Part shown: positions 55,709-64,000 of the stretch, one piece after another
Numbering within the stretch: the first letter of the stretch is position 1
Layout of the letters: each line of letters starts with the position of its first letter
Assembly (NCBI RefSeq): GCF_000381065.1
Contig: NZ_KB905846.1
Coordinates: 86,651 to 150,650 of the forward strand
Length of the DNA stretch: 64,000 bases
Direction: 5' to 3'
DNA from: Propionispira raffinosivorans DSM 20765
Lineage (GTDB): Bacteria; Bacillota; Negativicutes; Selenomonadales; Selenomonadaceae
Notes under the pieces: generated by a model
Database searches by the model: none
Told to the model about the DNA's origin: nothing
The model's input: only the letters and a program-made list of their open reading frames with translations
Position numbers and translations under genes: made by a program

Positions 55709-56599
55709 TTATTTCTCCTTCTGAATGTTATAGGTTTTCCCATCTGTGGTAACCGTAATCGATCCATCCTGATCAGTACGGTATAATTTGATATTTAAAG
55801 CATTATATTTATTCAACGTAACCTGATGCGGATGACCATAATCATTACCTGCGCCAAGTGAAACCAATCCAGCCTCTGGTGCAATGGCTTGCAGATAGTT
55901 TCGATTGGAAGAGGTTTTACTGCCATGATGAGGTACTTTCAATATCGTACTTTTTAGCTCTTTGCCATATGTTTTCAATAGACCTTTTTCTGTCTCCGCT
56001 TCGCTATCGCCAGTAAACAACATCGAAAAATCACCATAAATAAGTTTACCGACAATAGAATCTGCATTTAAATCACCATCAGCCTTAATCATCTGTGCTG
56101 TTGGACTAAAAACCCTAAAACTGACACCGCCGCCAAAATCCAATTGATCCCCCGCCAAAATTTGTTTATAGGCAATGTTCTTATCTTTTATCCATTTCAA
56201 ATAAGTCTGGTAGGTTTTCGTATTCGTTGTTTGTCCATTATCATAAACCGCTTTGACATTAAATTGTTTGAATAAAATATAAGCTCCACCAATATGATCA
56301 CTATGGGGATGGGTAATAATCAATTTATCAATCGTTGTTATTCCTTCTTTTTTCAGGAGACTCATCAAGCGTTCTCGCTCATCGACATCACCTGTGTCAA
56401 TCATAATCACCTGTTCGGAAGTTCTGATTAATACAGAATCGCCCTGTCCGATATCAAGCATTTTAATCGTCACATCTTGCGACTCTTGACTTTGCAGCTG
56501 TCCCTGCTGTAGCGTCTTTGTGCTGCATCCAGTAAAAAGAAAAAGACTTAATATGATGAATACACTACAAACCTGTATTTTATTTTTCAAAAAAAACAT
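55709..56599 (-). CDS. secreted ComEC/Rec2-like metallo-beta-lactamase lipoprotein
   Basis: About 296 aa from ATG 56599, placed so that the lipoprotein signal (LSLFLFTGC) is N-terminal; GAGGTG lies 12 nt before it. Zinc motif THPHSDHIGG and LLFTGDSE, then KVPHHGSKTSS. It is like the C-terminal hydrolase domain of ComEC without the channel. It may degrade extracellular DNA or nucleotides (inferred). Pairs with DUF3006. Confidence 0.87.
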   Translation of the reverse strand: MFFLKNKIQVCSVFIILSLFLFTGCSTKTLQQGQLQSQESQDVTIKMLDIGQGDSVLIRTSEQVIMIDTGDVDERERLMSLLKKEGITTIDKLIITHPHSDHIGGAYILFKQFNVKAVYDNGQTTNTKTYQTYLKWIKDKNIAYKQILAGDQLDFGGGVSFRVFSPTAQMIKADGDLNADSIVGKLIYGDFSMLFTGDSEAETEKGLLKTYGKELKSTILKVPHHGSKTSSNRNYLQAIAPEAGLVSLGAGNDYGHPHQVTLNKYNALNIKLYRTDQDGSITVTTDGKTYNIQKEK

Positions 56600-56685
56600 G
56601 ATCGAAACCAACACCTCGAAAATTCCCAACTTTTTGCAAAAATAAAATAGGCAGAAAAAAACCTGCCTATTAAACATCAAACGAA

Positions 56686-57036
56686 TTAAAATTGTACCAA
56701 GCCTACACTGATTCCAATGGCTTCATCCACTTTGACCATGAATTTATCTTGTAGTATCGTGATCTTTTCTTTTAACCGCTTTTTATCTACAGTTCGCAGC
56801 TGTTCTAAAAGAACCACGGAATCTCGTTCAAGATTACACTCCTTGGCATTCAATTCAACATGCGTCGGCAGCTTTCCTTTGCTAATCTGCGCGGTAATCG
56901 CCGCCACAATGACTGTAGGGCTGTATTTATTACCAACATCATTCTGTACAATTAAAACAGGTCTAAGTCCACCCTGTTCCGAACCTATTACAGGACTTAA
57001 ATTAGCGTAATAAATCTCCCCTCGTTTTACAATCAT
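56686..57036 (-). CDS. ndoA: mRNA interferase EndoA/NdoA (MazF family toxin)
   Basis: 116 aa. [31 protein letters not shown] is the MazF/EndoA signature, with the catalytic Arg and following Thr region (IVAAITAQ). It cleaves mRNA at specific short motifs. Encoded 2 bp after its ribbon-helix-helix antitoxin. This chromosomal pair is nearly universal in Firmicutes and usually near alr/acpS/nnr, as here. Confidence 0.95.
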   Translation of the reverse strand: MIVKRGEIYYANLSPVIGSEQGGLRPVLIVQNDVGNKYSPTVIVAAITAQISKGKLPTHVELNAKECNLERDSVVLLEQLRTVDKKRLKEKITILQDKFMVKVDEAIGISVGLVQF

Positions 57037-57038
57037 GG

Positions 57039-57284
57039 CTACTCCTGTCCTGCCATATCGGCATATAAACCCTCTTCCGCCAACGTTAAATTAATTGATG
57101 CCATTTCTTGATAACCTTTTTTCATGCTTTCGACAAAAGCCCTATGCCTGCGATCTTCGATATAAATGCCCATTGCGTCACGAACAAACTGGCTGCGGCT
57201 CAGTTTTTCAATTGATGCAATCGTATCGATTTGCTCAAGCATATTATCGGGAATACTGATCATAATGCGCCTTAATTCTGCCAT
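57039..57284 (-). CDS. ndoAI: antitoxin EndoAI (ribbon-helix-helix)
   Basis: 81 aa. [20 protein letters not shown], then [16 protein letters not shown] is a CopG/MetJ-type DNA-binding fold, with an acidic C-terminal tail that covers the toxin. Co-transcribed with ndoA. Confidence 0.93.
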   Translation of the reverse strand: MAELRRIMISIPDNMLEQIDTIASIEKLSRSQFVRDAMGIYIEDRRHRAFVESMKKGYQEMASINLTLAEEGLYADMAGQE

Positions 57285-57367
57285 CTTTCCACCCCCGCAG
57301 TTATAGCATTAAAATCTATTATTAGTATAAAATTTTTATACTCAAATGTCAATTTTTTCTTAGCGTT

Positions 57368-58918
57368 TTACTCTGCTTCAATTCCAAAACGAGCCGACGG
57401 AATTGCGTTTACAATATCACTGGCAATAATCCCGGACATACCTGCACGAGCTGCTAAATCACCTGCAAAGCCATGCAAATATACACCAGCAATTGCTGCC
57501 GTATAACTCAATAGCCCCTGTGCAGACAGAGCACTAATGGTTCCCGCTAAAACATCGCCACTCCCCGCTGTTGCCATACCAGCATTACCTGTCGTCGTAA
57601 TATAAAGATTGCCATCTGGATATACAACAATTGTCTTCGCACTTTTCACCACAAAAATTGCATTATATTCAGCCGCTGCCCGGCGAGAAATTTCTAATAG
57701 ATCTTCTTTTATTTCTTCTATCGACAAATTCAACAAAGTAGCTAATTCACCTAAATGCGGTGTTAATATCGGCATAATCTGTGCTTCTTTCAAGGACAAA
57801 GCCTTGCCATGATACGCATTAATTGCATCGGCGTCAAGAATCAATTGACGATCGGTTTGACGAACAAACTCTTGAATCAATTCAACTGTGGCAGGATTTC
57901 GCCCCAGTCCTGAACCGATTTCGACAACGTCATACTGCTGTGCTAATTCCAGTAATTTTGGCAAAGCGGATAGTCCTAATATGCCCGTATCAATTTCAGG
58001 CAGCGAGACCGTCATAACTTCCGTCAATTTCACTTCAAAAATATCATGCAAACTTTTGGCCACAGCCAAAGTAACCACACCCGCACCACTTCTCAGAGCC
58101 GCTTTCGTCACCAACGCGGCAGCTCCGGTAAGACCTGGTGAGCCAGCTATAACTAAGACTCTGCCACAAATCCCCTTATGTACATCTGGCGATCTTTTCA
58201 CAAGAAGCCGTCGAACCATTTCTAAATCAATTAGAGTTTGGTTAATTTTCGAATCTTCGAGCAATACAGATGGAATTCCAATATCATCAACAAAAAGTTC
58301 TCCTGTCATTTGTGCACCGGGATAAAATAGCAGTCCGACCTTGGCAAGTCCAAGTGATAACGTCATACTTGCTTTAACAGCAACCGATACAACATTACCC
58401 GTATCCGCCTCCACACCACTTGGCAAATCAATTGATAGCACCTTTTTCCCTGAATTATTAATCATTTGAATTATTTTCGCCAACGGCTCCGTCAAGTTTC
58501 CTTTAAAGCCCGTCCCTAGCAGCGCATCAACCAAACAATCCGAAAATGCCAATGCAACTTGCACCTTATCCCAGTCGCGTTCCGTTACGAGCTGCAAAAT
58601 ATCAATATTCATATTTTCAACAATTTCCAAATTAATTTTAGCTTCATCCGTTATATGATCTATATTTCCTAATAAAAAAATTTTCACCCGGGCCCCACGA
58701 TTGCTAAGGTGCCTGGCAGCAACAAACCCATCACCGCCATTATTGCCAGAGCCAGAAAAGATGCAAATTTTTTTATTTTTTAAATTCCCCACGAGTTTCT
58801 CAACCAATTTTGCTGCCTCAGTCCCAGCATTTTCCATCAACGCTACTGCTGGTATACCATATTGTTCCATTGCGGCAGAGTCGATTTCTCTCATTTTTGC
58901 TGCAGTTATTACTTTCAT
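57368..58918 (-). CDS. nnr: bifunctional NAD(P)H-hydrate epimerase / ADP-dependent dehydratase
   Basis: 516 aa from ATG 58918 (GGAGGG 7 nt upstream). The TTG five codons earlier lies in the ribosome site. The YjeF_N epimerase domain (about 1-215; SGSGNNGGDGFVAARHL) and the ribokinase-like dehydratase domain (about 235-510; TPHLGELATLL and NAGMATAGSGDVLAG) are both complete. It repairs hydrated NAD(P)H. The ATG overlaps the acpS stop. Confidence 0.94.
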   Translation of the reverse strand: MKVITAAKMREIDSAAMEQYGIPAVALMENAGTEAAKLVEKLVGNLKNKKICIFSGSGNNGGDGFVAARHLSNRGARVKIFLLGNIDHITDEAKINLEIVENMNIDILQLVTERDWDKVQVALAFSDCLVDALLGTGFKGNLTEPLAKIIQMINNSGKKVLSIDLPSGVEADTGNVVSVAVKASMTLSLGLAKVGLLFYPGAQMTGELFVDDIGIPSVLLEDSKINQTLIDLEMVRRLLVKRSPDVHKGICGRVLVIAGSPGLTGAAALVTKAALRSGAGVVTLAVAKSLHDIFEVKLTEVMTVSLPEIDTGILGLSALPKLLELAQQYDVVEIGSGLGRNPATVELIQEFVRQTDRQLILDADAINAYHGKALSLKEAQIMPILTPHLGELATLLNLSIEEIKEDLLEISRRAAAEYNAIFVVKSAKTIVVYPDGNLYITTTGNAGMATAGSGDVLAGTISALSAQGLLSYTAAIAGVYLHGFAGDLAARAGMSGIIASDIVNAIPSARFGIEAE

Positions 58919-59295
58919 AGTGAATCCCTCCAAAAAATTACCTGTGCCGTTGCATATGCATGGGCATGGCTTAGTGATATAAAGATTTTATTTACCTCTA
59001 ACCGTTTTGCTTCCTCACCAAAAAATCCATTTAAAAAAACATGGGGGCAGCCTTTTCCATCGGGCAATATTTCTATATCCAGTAAAGTTCCTTTCACGAG
59101 TCCCGTACCAAAAGCTTTTAAAACAGCTTCCTTCCCAGCAAAACGAGCAGCATACGATGCGGCTGACTGTGCCCCTCTACTTTGACAGTACTTAATTTCA
59201 TTTGTAGTAAAAACTCTTTCAAGAAAACGTTTATTTTTAATTGCTTTTTTTATTCTTTCGATCTCTATTATGTCAATTCCTGTACCTAAAATCAT
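58915..59295 (-). CDS. acpS: holo-[acyl-carrier-protein] synthase
   Basis: 126 aa from ATG 59295, with GGGAGG 6 nt upstream. The earlier in-frame residues overlap a hairpin. GTGIDIIEIERI carries the Mg2+ Asp and RFAGKEAVLKAFG the Glu. It transfers phosphopantetheine to ACP. Overlaps nnr by 4 bp. Confidence 0.95.
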   Translation of the reverse strand: MILGTGIDIIEIERIKKAIKNKRFLERVFTTNEIKYCQSRGAQSAASYAARFAGKEAVLKAFGTGLVKGTLLDIEILPDGKGCPHVFLNGFFGEEAKRLEVNKIFISLSHAHAYATAQVIFWRDSL

Positions 59296-59313
59296 ATTTT
59301 TCCTCCCAACCAC

Positions 59314-59361
59314 AAAAAAAGCCAACTCCTTAACCAAAATTAAAAAGTTAGCTGCCTTTTG
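59314..59361 (-). terminator. weak hairpin between motB and acpS
   Basis: Imperfect stem around GCCAACT (59317) and AGTTAGCTGCC (59346) with T/A runs. Probably partial termination after motAB. Confidence 0.4.
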
Positions 59362-59378
59362 CATCAATTTTATAAAAG

Positions 59379-60140
59379 TTACTGCATTGTCTGCATTTTA
59401 CTACTATGATTAGCACGCGATATCAAAACTTCTACGCGTCGATTTTTCGCACGGCCTTCTTCCGTATCATTGCTAGCAGCCGGTCGATATTCACTATAGC
59501 CCACAGCACTAAAACGAGCCGGATTCAAATTATCACCTTGCTCTAAAATAAATTTCGTAAAATTGCTGGCTCTTTGTGAGCTTAAATCCCAGTTCGACGG
59601 AAATTGCGCATTTGAAATTGGAATGTTATCGGTATGCCCGGAAATAACAACATTCTGTTTGATTGACCCTAAAAGCCCGGCAATTACCGGACCAATTTTC
59701 TGTGAATCAGCCACAAGATCCGCACTGCCCGATGGGAATAAAGCGCGTTCTTTAATGCTGATCATAAGTCCATCTTCCGTGAGCACTGTGTTTAACTCTG
59801 CATCCAAACCATTTTCCTTGATGTATTTATCAAGAGCCTCTTTTACTGCTGTAAGCTGCTGGTTTTCGTCGACATAGGCTTGATTGATTTCTTTATCATC
59901 AGGAATTTCTGTACTTTGTGTCATGTTCGGCCCAGCCTTGTCAAACATAGATGGTCCACCCGTGTTAAACGCTGCACTAAAGGCCTGTGCCATCTCTGTT
60001 ACTTTCTTCTGATCCGTCTGCGATACTGCAAACAATACAATAAACAGTGCCAGCAATAAAGTTAAAAGATCCGAATAAGGCAACAGCCATGCTTCACTAG
60101 CATGTTCTTCGTGTGCCTTATGTTTCTTTTTTCTAGCCAT
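59379..60140 (-). CDS. motB: flagellar motor stator protein MotB
   Basis: 253 aa. One transmembrane helix with the proton-carrying D24 (LPYSDLLTLLLALFIVLFA), then the plug and linker. An OmpA-like peptidoglycan-binding domain follows (VVISGHTDNIPISNAQ and GRAKNRRVEVLIS). It anchors the stator to the wall. Encoded 3 bp after motA. Confidence 0.95.
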   Translation of the reverse strand: MARKKKHKAHEEHASEAWLLPYSDLLTLLLALFIVLFAVSQTDQKKVTEMAQAFSAAFNTGGPSMFDKAGPNMTQSTEIPDDKEINQAYVDENQQLTAVKEALDKYIKENGLDAELNTVLTEDGLMISIKERALFPSGSADLVADSQKIGPVIAGLLGSIKQNVVISGHTDNIPISNAQFPSNWDLSSQRASNFTKFILEQGDNLNPARFSAVGYSEYRPAASNDTEEGRAKNRRVEVLISRANHSSKMQTMQ

Positions 60141-60143
60141 ATT

Positions 60144-60929
60144 TTAGTTCCCCGCCTTACTGTCCTTAATTTGGTCACGTTCTGACTGCGGAATAAACAC
60201 CATCAGCTTCGCTTCGATAGCAGTTGGTGAATCACCGGCTTGCAAGGACAAAACACCTTCAATAATCATACGTTTTTCAGCTATTTCAAGTTTTGACAGC
60301 ATTTTTAGCTTATTGGCAATCGGCAGCCACAGTACATATCCCGTAAAAATACCCAGCAGCGTTGCAATAAATGCTGCCGCAATAGAATGTCCAAGTTTAT
60401 CAATATCATTCAAACTTCCTAAGGCTGCAATCAGACCTACCACGGCACCCAAAACCCCAAGGGTTGGTGCATATGTACCCGCTTGTGTAAAAATCGACAT
60501 ACCATCATTATGGCGCTGTTCCATAACTTCAAGTTCTGCATCAAGAACATCACCGACAAATTCCGGATCCATACCATCAATGACCATATTTAAGCCAGAT
60601 TTAAAAAACTGATCCTCAATATCAGATACTCTGCTTTCTAAAGCCAAAATTCCTTCACGACGTGCAATCTGCGATAACTCAACAAAAAGCTTCAACAACT
60701 CTGCTTTTGGCCGAGTCGATGGCGGCTGAAATGTTTTCTTAATCAGTTTTGGAAATGTACGCATTTGATCCGAAGTAAAACCCGTCAAAAGGCAAGAAAA
60801 AGTTCCTCCGATAATAATCAAAAACGCTGCTGGGTTATTAAGTGAAGAAATCGGAGCACCTTTCAGAACCATTCCCACAAAGACTGAAATAAACCCTAAT
60901 AATAGACCGAATAATGTTGACTTTTCCAA
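60144..60929 (-). CDS. motA: flagellar motor stator protein MotA
   Basis: About 261 aa starting at TTG 60929, 8 nt after AAGGAGG. The GTG at 60950 lies before the ribosome site and gives a non-homologous MKKEDFL leader. Four transmembrane helices, with TFSCLLTGF, GTYAPTLGVLGAVVGLIAALG and AFIATLLGIFTGYVLWLP. It conducts protons with MotB. Confidence 0.95.
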   Translation of the reverse strand: MEKSTLFGLLLGFISVFVGMVLKGAPISSLNNPAAFLIIIGGTFSCLLTGFTSDQMRTFPKLIKKTFQPPSTRPKAELLKLFVELSQIARREGILALESRVSDIEDQFFKSGLNMVIDGMDPEFVGDVLDAELEVMEQRHNDGMSIFTQAGTYAPTLGVLGAVVGLIAALGSLNDIDKLGHSIAAAFIATLLGIFTGYVLWLPIANKLKMLSKLEIAEKRMIIEGVLSLQAGDSPTAIEAKLMVFIPQSERDQIKDSKAGN

Positions 60930-61428
60930 AAGAAAGTCCTCCTTTTTCACGTACCACTAAATTTCATCATTGAATACTCATAAATGTTTACCTGAACCCC
61001 GAAGGGAGTAAAATCAGTTTATCTAAACTAATACATAATATTCCACAAGAAAACAGAAAAATCCTATCTAATATTGTGATTATTATCTTCATTTATTTTC
61101 TCTTTGACAATCTGTTAATATATCCCTGTTATTTATATCGGAATATTTACCAAAAAGTTAAATTTATTTTAAAAATTCAACGATATTTATTTTTTATCAA
61201 TAGTATGTTACTATATTAATATCATTTATGCAAATAAAATATTTAAGAAAAAATGACTTGACGAAAAGGATGATTTCATGTGTTTTAACAAGATATGATT
61301 TATAAAATAATAAATTTTAGATATAATGTCTTATTATTCTTCCCAAATATGATATAATAATATTTAGATAACTTCAATTTATCATTACAATTTAAATCAT
61401 CTAAATTCTATGAATATGGAGAGAAAAA
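60930..61428. other. ~500-bp divergent intergenic region
   Basis: AT-rich. It must hold the motA and LysR promoters. I searched for a sigma-D (SigD/FliA) motif upstream of motA and found no convincing GCCGATAA. No gene seen. Confidence 0.5.
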
Positions 61429-62325
61429 ATGGAATTACGACAATTAGAATATTTTCAAATGGCCAGCCGTTTAAAAAACATTACCCGTGCGGCTGAAAGA
61501 CTCCGTGTATCACAACCAAATATCACCGTAGCAATAAAAAAACTTGAAGCTGAATTGGGTATTCAACTTTTCGATCGCAGCCAAAAGCAGCTATCCTTAA
61601 CACCTGAAGGTGCTGTATTTTTAAATCGTATTGAACTTGCTTTACGCAATATTCAAGATGCTGTGCTTGAGGTCAACGATTACAAGCAATTACAAAAAGG
61701 TACTATTAAAATTGGTATTCCTTCCATGATAGGGTCTTATCTTTTCCCTAAAATATTTTCGAGTTTCCAGCGTCGCTATTCACATCTTGATATTTATTTA
61801 TATGAAGAAGGCTCCATGGCGATTCGCGAACAATTAGAACGTGATGAACTCGATTTTGGAATTGTTATCATTAGTGGTGCTTCGCAAAATTTACAGCTTC
61901 TGCCAATGTCTACGAATCAAATCTTGGCATGTGTACCTGAACATCATGAACTCGCCAGCAAAGAGTCAATCAATATCTCAGATATGAATGATATTGACCT
62001 CATTATGCTAAAAGAAGGATCCTATTTACGTCATTTAGTTTTACAAAAACTAAAAAGTGCTAATATCACGCCAAATATCGTTTTAGAATCAAATCAAATT
62101 GAAACGATTAAAGGTCTGGTTGCCAGCGATGTCGGACTTGCCTATCTATTGGATTTTATTGCCGAAGATACACCTGGCATTAAAGCCCTTCCGCTGGAAG
62201 AGCCAATTTTTGTTGATGTTGGTCTTGCTTGGAAAAAAGATCGTTATATTTCTAAAGCTGCTCAATCCTTCATTGATTTTTGTAAAGGAACTTTGAGTCT
62301 GCAAAAAGGAAATATCCAAAAATAG
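61429..62325 (+). CDS. LysR-family transcriptional regulator (CynR/YybE-like)
   Basis: 298 aa. The HTH is MASRLKNITRAAERLRVSQ and then PNITVAIKKLEAELGIQLF; the co-inducer domain is at about 90-290. No obvious target gene is divergent except motA. Autonomous unit with its own terminator. Confidence 0.9.
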   Translation: MELRQLEYFQMASRLKNITRAAERLRVSQPNITVAIKKLEAELGIQLFDRSQKQLSLTPEGAVFLNRIELALRNIQDAVLEVNDYKQLQKGTIKIGIPSMIGSYLFPKIFSSFQRRYSHLDIYLYEEGSMAIREQLERDELDFGIVIISGASQNLQLLPMSTNQILACVPEHHELASKESINISDMNDIDLIMLKEGSYLRHLVLQKLKSANITPNIVLESNQIETIKGLVASDVGLAYLLDFIAEDTPGIKALPLEEPIFVDVGLAWKKDRYISKAAQSFIDFCKGTLSLQKGNIQK

Positions 62326-62329
62326 AATA

Positions 62330-62377
62330 AAAATGACAGCTATCAAATATATTTTTACATTTGATAGCTGTCATTTT
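62330..62377. terminator. bidirectional terminator
   Basis: Perfect 19-bp stem (arms 62330-62348 and 62359-62377) between convergent LysR and GH18 genes. Confidence 0.9.
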
Positions 62378-63625
62378 TTATTGTGTCTGTATCTTTTTCT
62401 TTGCCGATTGAACGATCTGCTCATGCGACCGTTTGTTGTCATTTTGATTAAGCTGCAATGCTTCAGCCTTAGGGCCTGCTAAGACGTTTTTTTCCTTCAA
62501 GACTGATTTCATATTCAAGGATTTATCAATAACAGCCCAAATCTCAGGTTTTTCAAACCCTTTTCGCCATGCTGCCACACCCGGTAACTGATATTTGTCG
62601 GCAAGCCCGACTTTGAGAGCAATCGAACGGGCATCTTCCTGCCAAACACGATATAATTTGCCATCTTCTTCATATTCGAAATAATATTGCCCTTGATCAG
62701 CCATCCATTGCGGCTGGAGTTGTTTCTCACGAATCAAATTTTCCGCTGCATCCATCGTGAGAGTTTTTGCCGTAACTTTACCATTGTTTTCTTCCCATTT
62801 ACGCATATAAAAAGGTATCCCTAAAATCAATTTATGCGCCGGAACACTTTTTAATGTATTTATTATACCAGTTTCAACCCAGCCAATCGAAGCCACGGAT
62901 CCGCTAACGGGGGAAGTTCGCCAATGTTCATCGTATGCCATAAGCATCACATAATCAACGGTCTCACCTAATGCCTGTCGATTATAACAAGTTGACCAGC
63001 GCGAGGTTTCCGAAGGTACTGTAATATCCATTGACACAATCGTACCAGTTTGTTCCAGTGCCGTTTTGATTTCTCGAACAAAAGCTGTCAACGCATCTTT
63101 ATCCTCGTCATAAATATTCTCAAAATCAAGATTGATACCATCTAAATTATATTTTTCGATAAAAAACTGCAACTGGTTTACTACATATTGACGCGCTTTC
63201 GGATCATGTAAAACGGCACTCGTTAAATCCGGATCAAAACTATTGGTAATTAACGCCCAAACTTTATATCCTTTTGCATGGGCATTGGCAACATAACTTT
63301 CATCTGCACAATTTTTAATAAATCCATTTGTACCAACAATCGAAAACCAGGATGGTGCTATAACATTCATGCCGGGTACTTTATCAAGTGAAGCCAAGTT
63401 ATTGACCGCTTCAAAGGTAGGCTGCCAGACAAGATTAATTTTAGCAGTACCAACAGCTGTGCTGGTATCATTCCCCATTGTCGGTTCCTGCTGCAGCACT
63501 AGCTTTTTAGACTGATTATCATCTAACGAAATTGTCTTAGCTTCTGATTTAGCCAAAACCATTCCTGGCAACAAAACCATGATTGATACAAAAACAGCCG
63601 TCATCCATCCTATATATTTTTGCAC
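62378..63625 (-). CDS. secreted glycoside hydrolase family 18 protein (YaaH/YdhD-like)
   Basis: 415 aa. Signal peptide (MQKYIGWMTAVFVSIMVLLP, cleavage near VLAKS), then a GH18 barrel with the catalytic motif LDGINLDFENI at about 178-188 and VMLMAYDEHWR. Such proteins hydrolyse peptidoglycan or chitin-type glycans; the YaaH relatives act on spore cortex. No LysM domain is present, and a charged C-terminal tail (about 375-415) follows the barrel. Confidence 0.88.
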   Translation of the reverse strand: MQKYIGWMTAVFVSIMVLLPGMVLAKSEAKTISLDDNQSKKLVLQQEPTMGNDTSTAVGTAKINLVWQPTFEAVNNLASLDKVPGMNVIAPSWFSIVGTNGFIKNCADESYVANAHAKGYKVWALITNSFDPDLTSAVLHDPKARQYVVNQLQFFIEKYNLDGINLDFENIYDEDKDALTAFVREIKTALEQTGTIVSMDITVPSETSRWSTCYNRQALGETVDYVMLMAYDEHWRTSPVSGSVASIGWVETGIINTLKSVPAHKLILGIPFYMRKWEENNGKVTAKTLTMDAAENLIREKQLQPQWMADQGQYYFEYEEDGKLYRVWQEDARSIALKVGLADKYQLPGVAAWRKGFEKPEIWAVIDKSLNMKSVLKEKNVLAGPKAEALQLNQNDNKRSHEQIVQSAKKKIQTQ

Positions 63626-63844
63626 TACAAAATCCTCCTACGCATCGCTTTAATTTTTCACATATTTTTTATTATACCATGCCCGCTCTATTTAGATAAA
63701 GGGTTTAAAGTCATGACCTCCGGTAAACCGGAGGCTTGCTCAAGCCCTGGAAGGGCATATTACTAACATAAGCCCCTCAAGGGGCGTCCGAATGGTCTAA
63801 CCAACGTTTTACTTTTTCGGGCGACCCCTAAAGGGGCTTTTTAT
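63626..63844. other. IS200/IS605 end region with hairpins
   Basis: It contains stem-loops CCTCCGG-TAAA-CCGGAGG type (63717-63734), GCCCCTCAAGGGGC (63772-63785) and ACCCCTAAAGGGGCT (63824-63838), the last followed by TTTTTATTT. Subterminal hairpins are the transposase recognition sites of IS200/IS605 elements. The element end is probably near 63710. Confidence 0.65.
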
Positions 63845-64000
63845 TTATGCCTTTTGCTTCTTGCTACCCGTAAACGGGTCCACAAACTCTTTTAAACTCA
63901 TTTGTTCTGTTATTTGATCTTGTTCTAGCTGATTCCTAATGTAGTTCTCTATCTGCTTTTTATTTCTTCCTACCGTATCCACAAAATAGCCGCGTGCCCA
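63845..64000 (-). CDS. tnpA: IS200/IS605-family TnpA transposase (partial, 5' end outside window)
   Basis: The last 51 codons read WARGYFVDTVGRNKKQIENY, then IRNQLEQDQ and SLKEFVDPFTGSKKQKA. The WARGYFVDTVG segment and the helix after it are characteristic of HUH-type IS200/IS605 TnpA, including part of the catalytic Tyr region just upstream. The frame looks intact as far as visible. Confidence 0.88.
   Translation of the reverse strand, partial: WARGYFVDTVGRNKKQIENYIRNQLEQDQITEQMSLKEFVDPFTGSKKQKA

Noticed and set aside
60930..61100. Sigma-D (FliA-type) promoter for motAB
   Set aside because: No GCCGATAA-like -10 with a TAAA -35 at correct spacing was found.

Overview
The window looks like the chromosome of a low-GC, flagellated, anaerobic Firmicute with a diderm-type flavour, most likely Negativicutes (Sporomusaceae/Selenomonadales-like). 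This is inferred from gene content and not proven. The pointers are groES-groEL behind a CIRCE operator, a reverse rubrerythrin, the futalosine menaquinone pathway (mqnE-mqnA-mqnC), motAB, a GerM lipoprotein, AMIN/Amidase_3 and GH18 cell-wall enzymes, and a EutVW-like kinase/ANTAR pair. No rRNA or tRNA gene was recognised.

Layout. 0-2 kb: a glycolate/D-lactate oxidase pair (FeS subunit cut by the window edge, then the FAD subunit). 2-7.7 kb: an orphan NarL-type response regulator, a two-gene permease (YcgQ/YcgR type), a deacetylase-amidase pair and a YibE/F membrane protein. The deacetylase and yibE genes share the same short palindrome just downstream of their putative -10 boxes. 7.8-10.9 kb: a zinc/manganese ABC system (znuA divergent from znuC-znuB-fur) with an inverted-repeat operator. 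This is followed by a Pho-box-like promoter that would drive only a ~100-nt transcript ending in a strong terminator.

11-31 kb is an accessory mosaic. It holds relics of a GGDEF-EAL protein, of IS6, IS1182, IS4 and IS5 elements, and of a second TnsB. Between them lie intact catabolic, resistance and redox genes: a guanidine-I riboswitch with the ykkC-ykkD SMR pair, a DJ-1/PfpI protein fused to a ferredoxin domain, a MocR regulator, RidA/HxlR, two nitroreductases, and an alpha/beta hydrolase with a divergent LysR gene. It ends with an intact Tn7-like transposition module (short tnsA, tnsB, tnsC, tniQ/tnsD) pointing away from the 3' end of guaA. A ~35-bp inverted-repeat pair encloses 246 bp next to the guaA stop codon.

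31-64 kb is ordinary core chromosome: guaA, a soluble chemotaxis-type sensor, the futalosine operon with an MTAP-family phosphorylase, a LysR gene divergent from a YeiH-type exporter, small membrane proteins, an MCP, groESL, the HWE-like kinase/ANTAR regulator, the tsaE-tsaB-rimI-tsaD tRNA t6A operon, rubrerythrin, a universal stress protein and thiC behind a TPP riboswitch. Next come GerM/AmiC, a ComEC-like metallo-beta-lactamase protein with DUF3006, ndoA/ndoAI (MazEF type), nnr-acpS, motAB, a LysR gene and a GH18 enzyme. The window ends inside an IS200/IS605 tnpA gene.

The most interesting parts are the guaA-associated Tn7-like module with its compact TnsA and repeat structures, the Pho-box/short-transcript unit, the shared palindromic operator, and the DJ-1/ferredoxin fusion.
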